From Vibrio ulleungensis (GTDB lineage Bacteria; Pseudomonadota; Gammaproteobacteria; Enterobacterales; Vibrionaceae): a DNA stretch of 64,000 nt. A model generated the notes under the pieces. It was not told the origin of the DNA, did not search any database, and saw only the letters and a program-made list of their open reading frames with translations. Both the position numbers and the translations under genes were made by a program. Shown piece after piece: positions 53,831-61,855 of the stretch; positions within the stretch are counted from its first letter, which is position 1; every line of letters begins with the position of its first letter. The DNA lies in NCBI RefSeq assembly GCF_016900875.1, contig NZ_JAFEUM010000012.1:1-64000 (forward strand). Direction: 5' to 3'.

Positions 53831-54439
53831 ATGATAAAAATGACAGGCATTAAAAATGGTAGCACTGCCAAAGGCACTGAATACATTTATGCGCGTGTAA
53901 GCACGCAAGGGCAAGAACTGGCTACCCAAACCGAGGAGCTGATGAAACACTATCCTGACGCTGTCGTAGTGAGCGAGAAGATAAGCACGCGAGTTGAGAG
54001 CGAGCAGTTTGATAAGCTACTGGGACAGATGGAAGAGGGTGATAAGTTGATAGCGTACGACTTGTCGCGATTAGGTAGGGACACTGGTAAGTTGTTGGAG
54101 TTGGCGCAGGAACTGGAAGCGCGTGGCATTGGCATGGTGATACATAACCTTGGTGGGCAGTCGATGGATACGACCACGGCCACGGGTAAGTTCTTATTCA
54201 CTGTGTTGGCTGCTATGGGGCAGATGCAACGGGATATTCAGAACGAGAAAACGAGGCTCGGTGTTCAAAGGGCAAAGGAAGCAGGGAAGATGAAAGGTGG
54301 GCGACCTCATAAAACCGACAACATCAAGCAGGCGCTTGGGTATCTGGAAAAGGGTTTGAGCAAAGAGGCCGCAGCCAAGGCAGCAGGTATTGGCGTGGCT
54401 ACACTTTACAGGGCGCTACGAGCCAACAAGAGCGCGTAG
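53831..54439 (+). CDS. Small serine recombinase (resolvase/invertase family)
   Basis: This 202-residue protein has the resolvase catalytic domain: YIYARVSTQGQ with nucleophile Ser24, DLSRLGRDTGKLLEL, and GKFLFTVLAAMGQMQRDIQNEKTRLGVQRAKEAG. A C-terminal helix-turn-helix (GLSKEAAAKAAGIGVATLYRAL) binds DNA. Size and layout match Tn3/plasmid-type resolvases that resolve multimers. AAGGTAAG precedes the ATG. It is the only clear rightward gene of the element; its likely target is in the 400 bp upstream. Confidence 0.9.
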   Translation: MIKMTGIKNGSTAKGTEYIYARVSTQGQELATQTEELMKHYPDAVVVSEKISTRVESEQFDKLLGQMEEGDKLIAYDLSRLGRDTGKLLELAQELEARGIGMVIHNLGGQSMDTTTATGKFLFTVLAAMGQMQRDIQNEKTRLGVQRAKEAGKMKGGRPHKTDNIKQALGYLEKGLSKEAAAKAAGIGVATLYRALRANKSA

Positions 54440-54538
54440 GGGGCGTTTGGTGGGCAAAGGAATGCCATACAAACAGAACCAAATACAGCTCTACATGCCT
54501 ATCTATTGTTGCCAAATGGTAATGGTAAAAACAAAAAA

Positions 54539-54560
54539 TGTTCAAGGTGCAGTTGCACCC
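54539..54560 (+). repeat. Palindromic repeat copy 1
   Basis: The 14-bp palindrome GGTGCAGTTGCACC (54546-54559) sits in a 22-bp block identical to the one at 56463-56484. It lies between the resolvase stop and the end of the convergent nuclease-like gene. Confidence 0.85.
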
Positions 54561-54603
54561 AAATAGCGCCCTACGACACAAAGTGCCGAGGCTAGTCACA
54601 ACA

Positions 54604-54649
54604 TTTGCACCCTATTCAACAGAAATTTGTACAAGGTGCAGTTGCACCC
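54604..54649 (+). repeat. Palindromic repeat copy 2 with half-site
   Basis: Half-site TTTGCACCC (54604-54612) is followed 19 nt later by CAAGGTGCAGTTGCACCC (54632-54649), whose palindrome spans 54635-54648. It abuts the stop codon of the nuclease-like gene. All three copies in the element have the same orientation. Confidence 0.85.
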
Positions 54650-55239
54650 TACATGTTCCCCACAGCAATAACCTTTGCTTTTCCGCTGTCCAGTTCAAAC
54701 AAAACACAAGGCTCGCCCAATGGTTCAAGTGCCATTATCTGGGGTAAGTATTCGACGTGTCGCTCTGCCATACAAAAGGCAGGGATGCCGCTATATCTAT
54801 CCCGCTTCAACACATCCATAAATAACCCATACTTATCACGCCATGTATCTGTCCAGACGCTATCCTTTACCAACAAGAGGGCGCTGTGATAGTCGTGAGC
54901 AGTGGCTTGCCAGAAACCCATCAAGTTGCGCTCTATGCTGTGGTTATCGTTTTCAGCGGCCAACAGGCGGCGCACAGTGGCATTCTTTGTAGCATACCGA
55001 TACTTGGCTTTGAGTTCTTTCAACTTGGCTTTGTGAGCGGGTATGGTACGCATGTGGCCGTCTTTACATTCAACGACAACACGCTTGCCAGCGACACTGA
55101 GGGCAAAGTCAAAGCGCCTAGGCTTCAACTTCTTATCCGTACCGTAAAGCCTGTTGGCTGGAATACCCGACACTTTCGCGTCAGGCAATGCCGTGAGCGA
55201 GTTGAAACAAAGCTTTTCAAACTTGCTATCAAACCTCAC
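54649..55239 (-). CDS. Putative PD-(D/E)XK nuclease-like protein
   Basis: This 196-residue protein has, near its N-terminus, MRFDSKFEKLCF, then RRFDFAL and KRVVVECKDGH. Asp44 with Glu57-x-Lys59 follows the order of a PD-(D/E)XK active site, and Glu8 could be the first helix acid, as in T7 endonuclease I-like and DUF1064-like phage nucleases. The C-terminal half is not recognised. It is third in the leftward operon; its ATG overlaps the ParB-like stop (ATGA). Assignment rests on motif spacing only. Confidence 0.5.
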   Translation of the reverse strand: MRFDSKFEKLCFNSLTALPDAKVSGIPANRLYGTDKKLKPRRFDFALSVAGKRVVVECKDGHMRTIPAHKAKLKELKAKYRYATKNATVRRLLAAENDNHSIERNLMGFWQATAHDYHSALLLVKDSVWTDTWRDKYGLFMDVLKRDRYSGIPAFCMAERHVEYLPQIMALEPLGEPCVLFELDSGKAKVIAVGNM

Positions 55240-56231
55240 AAGATAACCTCGCCATGCTCGTCAACTTGGACATACTGGATAACCTTCTCTATCTCTGGCT
55301 CTGGCTTATTGACAGCATCATCAGTGAGTAGCAGGTCAAACAGTTCTTGCTTTAACTCTGGTTTCTTGTGGATGTTTTGGAGCAGCATGGCAGCGTGCCA
55401 AGTGTCTCTGTACAAGTTGCCAACCTCGACCGCTTTTGTCTCGATAGACTTGCGTACCGTTTTCCTCGCTGACTCTTGAACATCTTTGCGGTTGCGGTAT
55501 CGGGTCATTTCTTTCTGGACAGCGCGTGCTCGGATGTAGTCTATCTGTTTGAGATATTCAGGCAGGGCAGCCAGTGTAGCCTCATTACATTCGTTAAGTA
55601 TGTTGCCAATGGCATCGAGTTTGTCTTGTTGCTTCAAGACCATGTTGTCCGGTTGCGGGGTCTCGTTGCCCTCAAACTTACGTATCTCTGATAGTAGTTG
55701 CGCGTAGTTGCGAGGGAAAACAAAACCGTCAAGCTGTGATGCTTTATTGATGCGAGACCACATACGTTTGAGAGTATCAGCGCTGATAGTGGCACTACGG
55801 AATAGCTCAACAAACTCAGCTTTCTTTACGTAGCCATCGGATAACAAAAGGTTGGACATGTATGAGTATGCCATCTCTTTGCGTTGGGCATTTGTGGTCT
55901 TGGCTTCTGCGAGTTTGTGGTAGTTGGCGAGGGCATTCTGTTTGATAAACTCATGCCATTCCATTTCCTCTGGTTCAAAGCCAATAACAGCAATATCGTC
56001 AAGGGATGCTGATAGCGTGCGGTGGTGGCCATCTATCAAATAAAGTCGGGGCTTGTTGTCGCCTAGCGCTTGGGTAATGGCTACTCGGATAGGGTTTTGC
56101 TGACCTTCTTTACTTATCAGCTCGACAAGGTCGTAGTCTATCCAGTCAGATGCGCCAAACAGCTCATCAATGGTAGCTCCGCGAGACTGGAAAGTGTTAA
56201 GGGTATCAGGTGCGTATTCTATTGTTTTCAT
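55236..56231 (-). CDS. ParB/Srx-fold protein of the element
   Basis: This 331-residue protein has a ParB-like N-terminal domain (about residues 35-110): LVELISKEGQQNPIRVAITQAL, then YLIDGHHRTLSASLDDIAVIGFE, where IDGHHR takes the place of the GERR box of canonical ParB. A helical region follows, possibly with a helix-turn-helix near SATISADTLKRMWSRINKAS. It is unlike the chromosomal ParB (33606). It overlaps the upstream RHH-like gene by 26 bp and the downstream nuclease-like gene by 4 bp, so the three are translationally coupled. Confidence 0.6.
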   Translation of the reverse strand: MKTIEYAPDTLNTFQSRGATIDELFGASDWIDYDLVELISKEGQQNPIRVAITQALGDNKPRLYLIDGHHRTLSASLDDIAVIGFEPEEMEWHEFIKQNALANYHKLAEAKTTNAQRKEMAYSYMSNLLLSDGYVKKAEFVELFRSATISADTLKRMWSRINKASQLDGFVFPRNYAQLLSEIRKFEGNETPQPDNMVLKQQDKLDAIGNILNECNEATLAALPEYLKQIDYIRARAVQKEMTRYRNRKDVQESARKTVRKSIETKAVEVGNLYRDTWHAAMLLQNIHKKPELKQELFDLLLTDDAVNKPEPEIEKVIQYVQVDEHGEVIL

Positions 56232-56439
56232 CTTGGTTGCCTCCGTGGGCGTGCGTTTGTGTATAAAGTTTGAGGGCTTTGCTTGCTACTCTGGTTATGG
56301 TTGTGTCCTGCCTTTTGGCTATGCGTTCAAGCTCATCTACGAGGTTGCTATCAAGCCGTAAGCGGATATTGGTCAAACTATCTCTGTTCAACTTTTTCTC
56401 CTTTGTGATGGGGTCATCGACATTAAATGCCGAGACCAT
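56206..56439 (-). CDS. Small ribbon-helix-helix-like DNA-binding protein
   Basis: The 77-residue frame from ATG 56437-56439 has a strand-like SLTNIRLRLDSNLVDELERIAKRQDTTITRVASKALKLY, the pattern of an MetJ/Arc or CopG-type ribbon-helix-helix. The gene starts 8 nt after a TTTGCACCC half-site and 30 nt after a full palindrome, so autoregulation is plausible. An upstream TTG frame (56502) would read through the palindrome and is unlikely. It heads the operon with the ParB-like and nuclease-like genes. Confidence 0.6.
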   Translation of the reverse strand: MVSAFNVDDPITKEKKLNRDSLTNIRLRLDSNLVDELERIAKRQDTTITRVASKALKLYTQTHAHGGNQDENNRIRT

Positions 56440-56447
56440 GCGCAGTA

Positions 56448-56484
56448 TTTGCACCCTTATTTTGTTCAAGGTGCAGTTGCACCC
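56448..56484 (-). promoter_or_regulatory. Operator-like palindromic repeat copy 3 before the RHH-ParB-nuclease operon
   Basis: Half-site TTTGCACCC (56448-56456) and, 10 nt on, CAAGGTGCAGTTGCACCC (56467-56484) lie directly in front of the RHH-like start. A protein bound here would block the start of the operon. No unambiguous promoter hexamers were found. Confidence 0.6.
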
Positions 56485-57075
56485 TTTAAGGATAATTATC
56501 AAGGTTGTTAAGTGCTAATTGGGTTACATCGATAACCCCGATAGGTAAGTAAAGCAACAGACCAACTCTCCCTGTTTTTCGGTTCCTGTTCAAACTCAGC
56601 GGTGATGGTCAGTTGTGGTGCGATACGGTGTTTATTGCTTGTGCTCACACCTGCTACGAGCACCAATAAAATAGAGTGTCGCGCCACTGACCGATGTTGC
56701 TGGGTGGGCGCTGGGAAAAACAGTAAGCATTGGACGGACACGAGTAAGCACAGCCTCACGGACACGAGGCGATAGGCTCGGGGACGGGAAACTTTGGGCG
56801 TAGCGCTCGTGGTCGGACGGTGAGCATAAACATGACGCTGTGATACTCAATCAGTATTCGTGAGAACAAGTCCTGATAAGAGTATACCGATAATACTGGA
56901 AATACGCTCTCAGCCCTTATTGGTAAAGGGTTTGTCGTTTTTGAAAGTGGCTCAGGGACATACTGCCGTAGGGTAATAAGACGGTGAGAGACGACTATTG
57001 ATGTGAAGATGAGAATAATTCTCAACAAGTGTGTGTGCGTGTAGGGACGACTTTAAGCGGTACAACACACACATA
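56485..57075. other. Central noncoding region of the element
   Basis: About 590 bp without a recognisable gene lie between the RHH-like start and the recombinase stop. Visible structure: ACGGACACGAG occurs twice (56734-56744 and 56758-56768), the second inside a hairpin GCCTC/GAGGC (56753-56770). AGTAT/ATACT arms lie at 56881-56897. Short frames here overlap one another on both strands and lack ribosome-binding sites. An origin, transfer or regulatory RNA function is possible but unsupported. Confidence 0.4.
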
Positions 57076-58653
57076 CTAGGTACTATGATTGCCACTATAG
57101 TTTTGAGTTTTACCGCCTTTCTTTAAATCGCCACCAACAGTAAACCAAGGGTCATTCATATTGAATAAATATGCTGTGATTAATGTTGTGATAAACCCTT
57201 CGCCGTCTTCAGCCTCAGAAGTAGAGAAAATAAACTTAGCATTATTACGTAAAAAACCATTGAGTTTGATTCTATTCTCAGTATTCCCATTCGCGCAAGT
57301 GGTCAATAGTTCGTCCCAAGCTGCTATGCTTTCCGTAATCCCACGGGCATGATTTTGAGCTTTTGCTTCTTCGGAAGCTTGGTCGATTTTAGATTTGAGT
57401 TGATTTTGTTCCTGCCCTAGTTGGATTAACTTATCTCGAGCTTGTGGTATCTCTGATATGTCAATGAGGCTGTCAATCTTCTTTTCTATTTCAGCTAGGC
57501 GACCAACCAAGGATTGAAGAGAGTCAGCACCAGAAGTGATGACCGTAGGCATCAAACTCGATAGGTCAACAGCATACAATAAGTTTAGTACTTTACCCTC
57601 GATGTAGGAGTATTCGTAACGAGTATCATTGCTACAGCCTTTGAGCTTTGAGGAGGAACATTGAAGATGGGTTCTCTTGTTTTTTGCGCCCTTATTAATG
57701 TAGCTCATCTTCCCGCCACAAGTCTGACAGTAGGCGCAACCTTGTAGCAAATTAGAAAAATTGGCTCCTTTGCGGCCTGCGCGATTAGTTGGGGCTTTCT
57801 TAGCTGCTTGCACTTCGTAGTAGAGTTGCTCTGGGATTACTTGCGGGTAGTAGTTTTCTATCACTCGGCTGATGTCAGGCGTAATTGTTCCGTCTGGATT
57901 GTGGTTAAAAGGTGTCAGACGACCAATCACTCGACCATCATTAAGCAATCGAGCAATAAAACTAGAGTGCCAGTGTTTAGCTCTTAGGCTGAGTGGGGGG
58001 ATTTTTTCCCTGTTCAATTGAGAGGCTATTGCTGCACACCCTTTACCGGATGATGCTAGATGGAATATATAGCTGATTGATTCTGCCTGAGACGGAATTA
58101 CCTCAAGTTTGCCATTATCAACCTTTAACCAACTAGGGACAATTTTGGTTTTAACTACGCCTTGTTTAGCTTCTCTGTGTTTCTTTTCCCAAGCAGATTT
58201 AAGACGGATAGATTTTGTTTTGGATTCTTCGTAAGCACGCAAAAGAGCAGCTATTGAGACAAAGAGTTTATAGGGGTTATCCTGTAAATCTTGCTTTGAG
58301 TGGGTTTGACCGTCCGTTAAAGTCACGATTGGGATACCCGTACCTAGTAATTGAGAAAATAGAGACATGGCATTTGTTGGCTCTTGTCGAGAGATACGGT
58401 CTAGGTTTTCTACTAGAATGACATCATCTTGAGTGATAACACCGACGTTAATAGCTTCAAGGAGACGACCTAGTGAGCCTTGTAAGTTAGAACCTTTAAA
58501 GGCTGAAATACCAAGGTCTTCGTAGGTTGTTTCCTGTAAATCGAGGTTGTTGCGCTGACAATACTCAACCGCTCTAGAGTGCTGCCTCTCGTAAGAATGA
58601 CCTTTTGCTTGTGTCGCACTAGAAAATCGTAGGTATAGGAAAGCCCTTTTCAT
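57076..58653 (-). CDS. Large serine recombinase (integrase) of the element
   Basis: This 525-residue recombinase has an N-terminal catalytic domain (residues 1 to about 145) with nucleophile Ser11 in YLRFSSATQ and the arginine pair in ENLDRISRQEP. A recombinase domain follows (about 165-265). Next come a zinc ribbon (GCAYCQTCGGKMSY and CSSSKLKGC) and a coiled coil (about 385-440) of the kind that sets integration direction. It reads inward, 52 bp from the right junction, the usual position for an integrase next to its attachment site. It most likely inserted the element into comM. Confidence 0.92.
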   Translation of the reverse strand: MKRAFLYLRFSSATQAKGHSYERQHSRAVEYCQRNNLDLQETTYEDLGISAFKGSNLQGSLGRLLEAINVGVITQDDVILVENLDRISRQEPTNAMSLFSQLLGTGIPIVTLTDGQTHSKQDLQDNPYKLFVSIAALLRAYEESKTKSIRLKSAWEKKHREAKQGVVKTKIVPSWLKVDNGKLEVIPSQAESISYIFHLASSGKGCAAIASQLNREKIPPLSLRAKHWHSSFIARLLNDGRVIGRLTPFNHNPDGTITPDISRVIENYYPQVIPEQLYYEVQAAKKAPTNRAGRKGANFSNLLQGCAYCQTCGGKMSYINKGAKNKRTHLQCSSSKLKGCSNDTRYEYSYIEGKVLNLLYAVDLSSLMPTVITSGADSLQSLVGRLAEIEKKIDSLIDISEIPQARDKLIQLGQEQNQLKSKIDQASEEAKAQNHARGITESIAAWDELLTTCANGNTENRIKLNGFLRNNAKFIFSTSEAEDGEGFITTLITAYLFNMNDPWFTVGGDLKKGGKTQNYSGNHST

Positions 58654-58680
58654 GCTAGTTTGCCTTAAAAATGTATGTAG

Positions 58681-58705
58681 GGTTAATATAGCACACTATA
58701 AACAT
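58681..58705. repeat. Right attachment site (attR) of the element
   Basis: GGTTAAT (58681-58687) is the inverse of the left-end ATTAACC. AT at 58704-58705 directly precedes the G of the restored codon GTG GGG TTG of comM. The exact crossover is inferred. Confidence 0.65.
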
Positions 58706-60134
58706 GGTGGGGTTGCCGGAGACTACAGTTAAAGAAGCGAAAGATCGCGTGCGCTGTGCGCTGATCAATTCTCGCTTTGAATTTCCTCACAATAGGATCA
58801 CTGTCAGCTTAGCGCCGGCGGATCTACCTAAAGAGGGCGGGCGTTTCGATCTTCCTATTGCGCTGGGCATTTTAGCGGCCTCAGATCAGCTGCCAGACAG
58901 CCAACTTTGTCAGCATGAATTTGTGGGGGAGTTGGCGTTAAATGGCACCTTACGCGCTGTAAAAGGCGTGTTACCCGCCGCTATTGCCGCAAACAAACAC
59001 CAGCGTGTATTGGTGGTGCCACAGTCCAACGCACATCATGCTGCGTTAGTGGGAGGAGAGCACCATCGCTGCGCGGCCAGCCTGCTTGATGTGTGTCAGA
59101 GCTTATTTGGCCAGCAAGCGCTTCCTGTTGCATCGACTGTGGCAGAGCCGCACGCTGCTACAAAAGGTCCAACCCGAGATCTTCAAGATATTATCGGACA
59201 GGCTCATGGTAAAAGAGCGCTCGAGATTGCTGCGGCGGGTGAACACAATCTTCTCTTTTTGGGGCCTCCTGGTACAGGAAAAACGATGCTCGCTTCTCGA
59301 TTGAGTGACCTATTGCCTCCTCTTACTCAAGATCAAGCCATTGAAACCGCAGCAGTCACTTCTTTGGTATCACATCAGGTGAGTTCCAGTAATTGGAGAA
59401 ACCGTCCTTTTCGATCGCCGCATCATTCAGCTTCAATGGCGGCGCTAGTGGGTGGTGGGACTAACCCAAGACCGGGAGAAATCTCATTGGCTCATAATGG
59501 ATTGCTCTTTTTAGATGAACTCCCTGAATTTGAACGGCGCGCTTTGGACTCTTTACGAGAGCCTTTAGAGTCCGGTGAAATTATTATTTCTCGCGCCAAT
59601 GGTAAAACCCGCTTCCCTGCTCGTTTTCAGTTGGTGGGAGCACTTAACCCAAGCCCCAGTGGGTATTACTCGGACCAAAGCCGCCAGCACACCAACGTTA
59701 TATTGCGCTACTTAAGTCGCTTATCGGGCCCACTTTTGGATCGATTTGATATGTCCGTCGAAATCCCTTTGCTGCCAAAAGGTGTGCTAGCGGAAGGTGG
59801 GGATCGTGGAGAATCTACCGAGATTGTGAAACAACGTGTAAATAAAGCACGTGAGGTGATGGTTGACCGGGCAGGCGTGATCAATGCGCAGTTGACTGGT
59901 CGACAATTGGAAAAAGTCTGTCAATTGACGCCCAATGATGCCCGTTTTTTAGAAGATGCGTTACACCAGTTAGGATTGTCGATTCGAGCGTATCACCGGA
60001 TTTTAAAGGTGGCACGAACAATCGCTGATTTGGACGAGCAGAGTGCCATATCTCGCCACCATATATCCGAAGCACTAGGGTACCGAGCCATGGACAGGCT
60101 TCTTAACCGGCTCAATAGTGCTTACGAGGGTTAA
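58704..60134 (+). pseudogene. comM: comM, remaining part right of the inserted element
   Basis: From VGLPETTVKEAKDRVR onward this is the Mg-chelatase-like ComM/YifB, an AAA+ branch-migration helicase that extends integration of transformed DNA. Walker A FLGPPGTGKTMLASRL and Walker B LLFLDELPEF are intact, as is the C-terminal RAYHRILKVARTIADL. Only the first 34 residues are missing. The junction creates ATG at 58704, so a 476-residue product could be made, but no ribosome-binding site precedes it. Joined to the left fragment it would give 509 residues, the family length. Confidence 0.9.
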
Positions 60135-60227
60135 CAACTCCGACCAAGTCGCATATTCCATTCGTCGGCTAGGTTAGTATAATGTCGAGGTCATTGTTTA
60201 ACCTGATAATAATACAGAACTAACCCT

Positions 60228-61106
60228 ATGCACGGCTATTTGATCTTAGTTGCTACTTCATTTTTGGTGATCGTTAATACGGCGATCATTTCGCTGTTGA
60301 TCTGTATCATAGCCCTTATCAAGGTAATGACACCCACCTTGGTACTCAAACGCTATCCAACCGCTTTGGCGAATCAACTCATGTGGGTATGGGCGACTTT
60401 AAACGCTGGCATATTAAGACTGTTCAATCGAGTTGAGTGGGATATTTCGGGCGTTGACAATCTTAGTAAGCATGGCTGGTATTTGATGATCAGCAACCAT
60501 CGCAGTTGGACCGATATTGTGGTGCTCTGTTGTGTGTTTAAAGATCGTATTCCGATGCCAAAGTTCTTTATGAAGCAGCAACTGCTTTATATCCCGCTTA
60601 TGGGGATGGCGTGTTGGGCTTTAGGTATGCCTTTTATGAAACGCTACTCCCGAGAATATCTGCTTAGGCACCCAGAAAAGCGAGGGGAAGATTTACGCAC
60701 TACGCGTCGCTCCTGCGAGCAATTTAAGCATACCCCTACAACTGTCGTAAATTATGTAGAAGGTACTCGCTGTACCAAACAGAAGCTCGCCACCAGTAAG
60801 GCGGGTTACCAACACCTTCTGCAACCTAAGTCTGGAGGCATTGCCTATACTTTAGCGGCAATGGGAGAGCAGTTTGACAGTATCCTCGATGTAACTTTGG
60901 CTTACCCGCAAAATGTTGAAAACCCATTTAGAGATATGCTCATGGGACGAATGAATCGTATAGTGGTGGATGTCACGGTGAGGCCTATCGACGAGCACGT
61001 ATTGGGTGATTACTTTAATGACAAACCGTACAAACGACGATTTCAGCACTGGCTTGGCGATGTATGGGAAGAAAAGGATAGATTGCTCGAAAAGCATTAC
61101 CAATGA
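60228..61106 (+). CDS. yihG: Acyltransferase YihG (PlsC family)
   Basis: This 292-residue inner-membrane lysophospholipid acyltransferase has an N-terminal hydrophobic segment (residues 5-35), the catalytic H-x4-D motif in SNHRSWTD and the later EGTR motif in NYVEGTRCTKQKL. It matches E. coli YihG, reported as a 1-acyl-sn-glycerol-3-phosphate acyltransferase that supplies minor acyl species. In E. coli too it lies near dsbA and srkA (yihE). A hairpin terminator separates it from convergent dsbA. Confidence 0.88.
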   Translation: MHGYLILVATSFLVIVNTAIISLLICIIALIKVMTPTLVLKRYPTALANQLMWVWATLNAGILRLFNRVEWDISGVDNLSKHGWYLMISNHRSWTDIVVLCCVFKDRIPMPKFFMKQQLLYIPLMGMACWALGMPFMKRYSREYLLRHPEKRGEDLRTTRRSCEQFKHTPTTVVNYVEGTRCTKQKLATSKAGYQHLLQPKSGGIAYTLAAMGEQFDSILDVTLAYPQNVENPFRDMLMGRMNRIVVDVTVRPIDEHVLGDYFNDKPYKRRFQHWLGDVWEEKDRLLEKHYQ

Positions 61107-61150
61107 TTGGTTTACTGGCACTGAAAATGACTGAACTTCATTGTGAATGA

Positions 61151-61180
61151 ACAAACCCCGCATATATTCGCGGGGTTTGT
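61151..61180. terminator. Hairpin between yihG and dsbA
   Basis: AAACCCCG and CGGGGTTT pair, with A and T flanks on both sides, between two convergent genes. Confidence 0.7.
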
Positions 61181-61193
61181 TGTATTTAGGGTA

Positions 61194-61793
61194 TTACAGT
61201 TTTAGTAGGTAGTTAACCAAGTCATTAAACTCTGCACCAGAGCTGATTGAACCGATATTAACCTGATATTTATTGTTCACAATAAACGCTGGAACACCGC
61301 GTAAACCTGCTTTTTGGAATTCTTTGTCGAATCGACGAACCATAGAGTCCACCGCGAAACCGTTAAATGCAGCATCAAACTTTTTGCCGTCAAACCCTTC
61401 ATCAACGAACATTTGGCGCAGCTCTTCATTGCTTTGAGGTGGCTTGCTCTGGTTGTGGATGCGATTAAACATCACAGGGACCATGGTTTCTTCTGCTTTA
61501 AGGGAAATCATCGTTGCGTAGCCTTTACTCATTGATGCGCCCATGTTGCCTCCCATAAAAGAAACATGCGACTTTTGAAACTTGGTGCCGTCTGGCAACG
61601 ATTCTTTTAGCCCTTTAACCAGTGGCTCGAAGCTGAAACAGTGTGGACAGTAAAATGAGAAAAACTCGTTTACCACGGGTTTGCTGGATTTTTCTTGGTC
61701 TAAAACAGTGTAGTGAGTGCCTTCGTTAAATTGAGCGGCAAATGCACTTAGTGACAACATCATTGTTGAGAGTAAAACGATGAGTTTCTTCAT
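61194..61793 (-). CDS. dsbA: Thiol:disulfide interchange protein DsbA
   Basis: DsbA oxidises cysteine pairs in periplasmic proteins and is reoxidised by DsbB. The 199-residue precursor has a signal peptide (cleavage near residue 19-20, SAFAA) and the active site CPHC (Cys49 and Cys52) in FFSFYCPHCFSFEP, with the cis-proline loop GVPAFIVNNKY. It lies downstream of srkA (62 bp), the same pair as in E. coli, where the upstream kinase gene contributes to dsbA expression. Confidence 0.97.
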   Translation of the reverse strand: MKKLIVLLSTMMLSLSAFAAQFNEGTHYTVLDQEKSSKPVVNEFFSFYCPHCFSFEPLVKGLKESLPDGTKFQKSHVSFMGGNMGASMSKGYATMISLKAEETMVPVMFNRIHNQSKPPQSNEELRQMFVDEGFDGKKFDAAFNGFAVDSMVRRFDKEFQKAGLRGVPAFIVNNKYQVNIGSISSGAEFNDLVNYLLKL

Positions 61794-61855
61794 GGATTAA
61801 GGTTCTCCTTTGACCTTTTATCTGCTTATTGGCGCAGGTTTAGTGTTCTATTTAA

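Larger units (their letters stand above)
53416..58705. mobile_element. Integrative element of about 5.3 kb inserted in comM
   Basis: The element separates codon 34 of comM (53414) from its continuation GTG GGG TTG at 58707. It encodes a large serine recombinase whose start is 52 bp from the right end, a small serine resolvase near the left end, and a leftward three-gene operon between. Left (53414-53415) and right (58704-58705) junctions share AT in the same codon register, consistent with a 2-bp serine-recombinase crossover. ATTAACC at 53426-53432 and GGTTAAT at 58681-58687 are inverted near the ends and could be recombinase arm sites. No replication or conjugation gene is recognised. Confidence 0.87.

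Noticed and set aside
54886..55479. A 197-codon plus-strand frame across the nuclease-like and ParB-like genes
   Set aside because: It is antisense to two overlapping genes with coherent motifs and has no domain of its own; its composition looks like reverse-strand coding shadow.
54539..56484. The repeated GGTGCAGTTGCACC blocks as a CRISPR array
   Set aside because: Only three copies, unevenly spaced (about 90 bp and 1.8 kb) with genes between, and no cas genes. They look like protein-binding sites.
53411..58702. AA or GG as the element's crossover dinucleotide
   Set aside because: AA fits a symmetric placement between the arm motifs, but rejoining at AA or GG leaves comM out of frame, whereas AT restores it.
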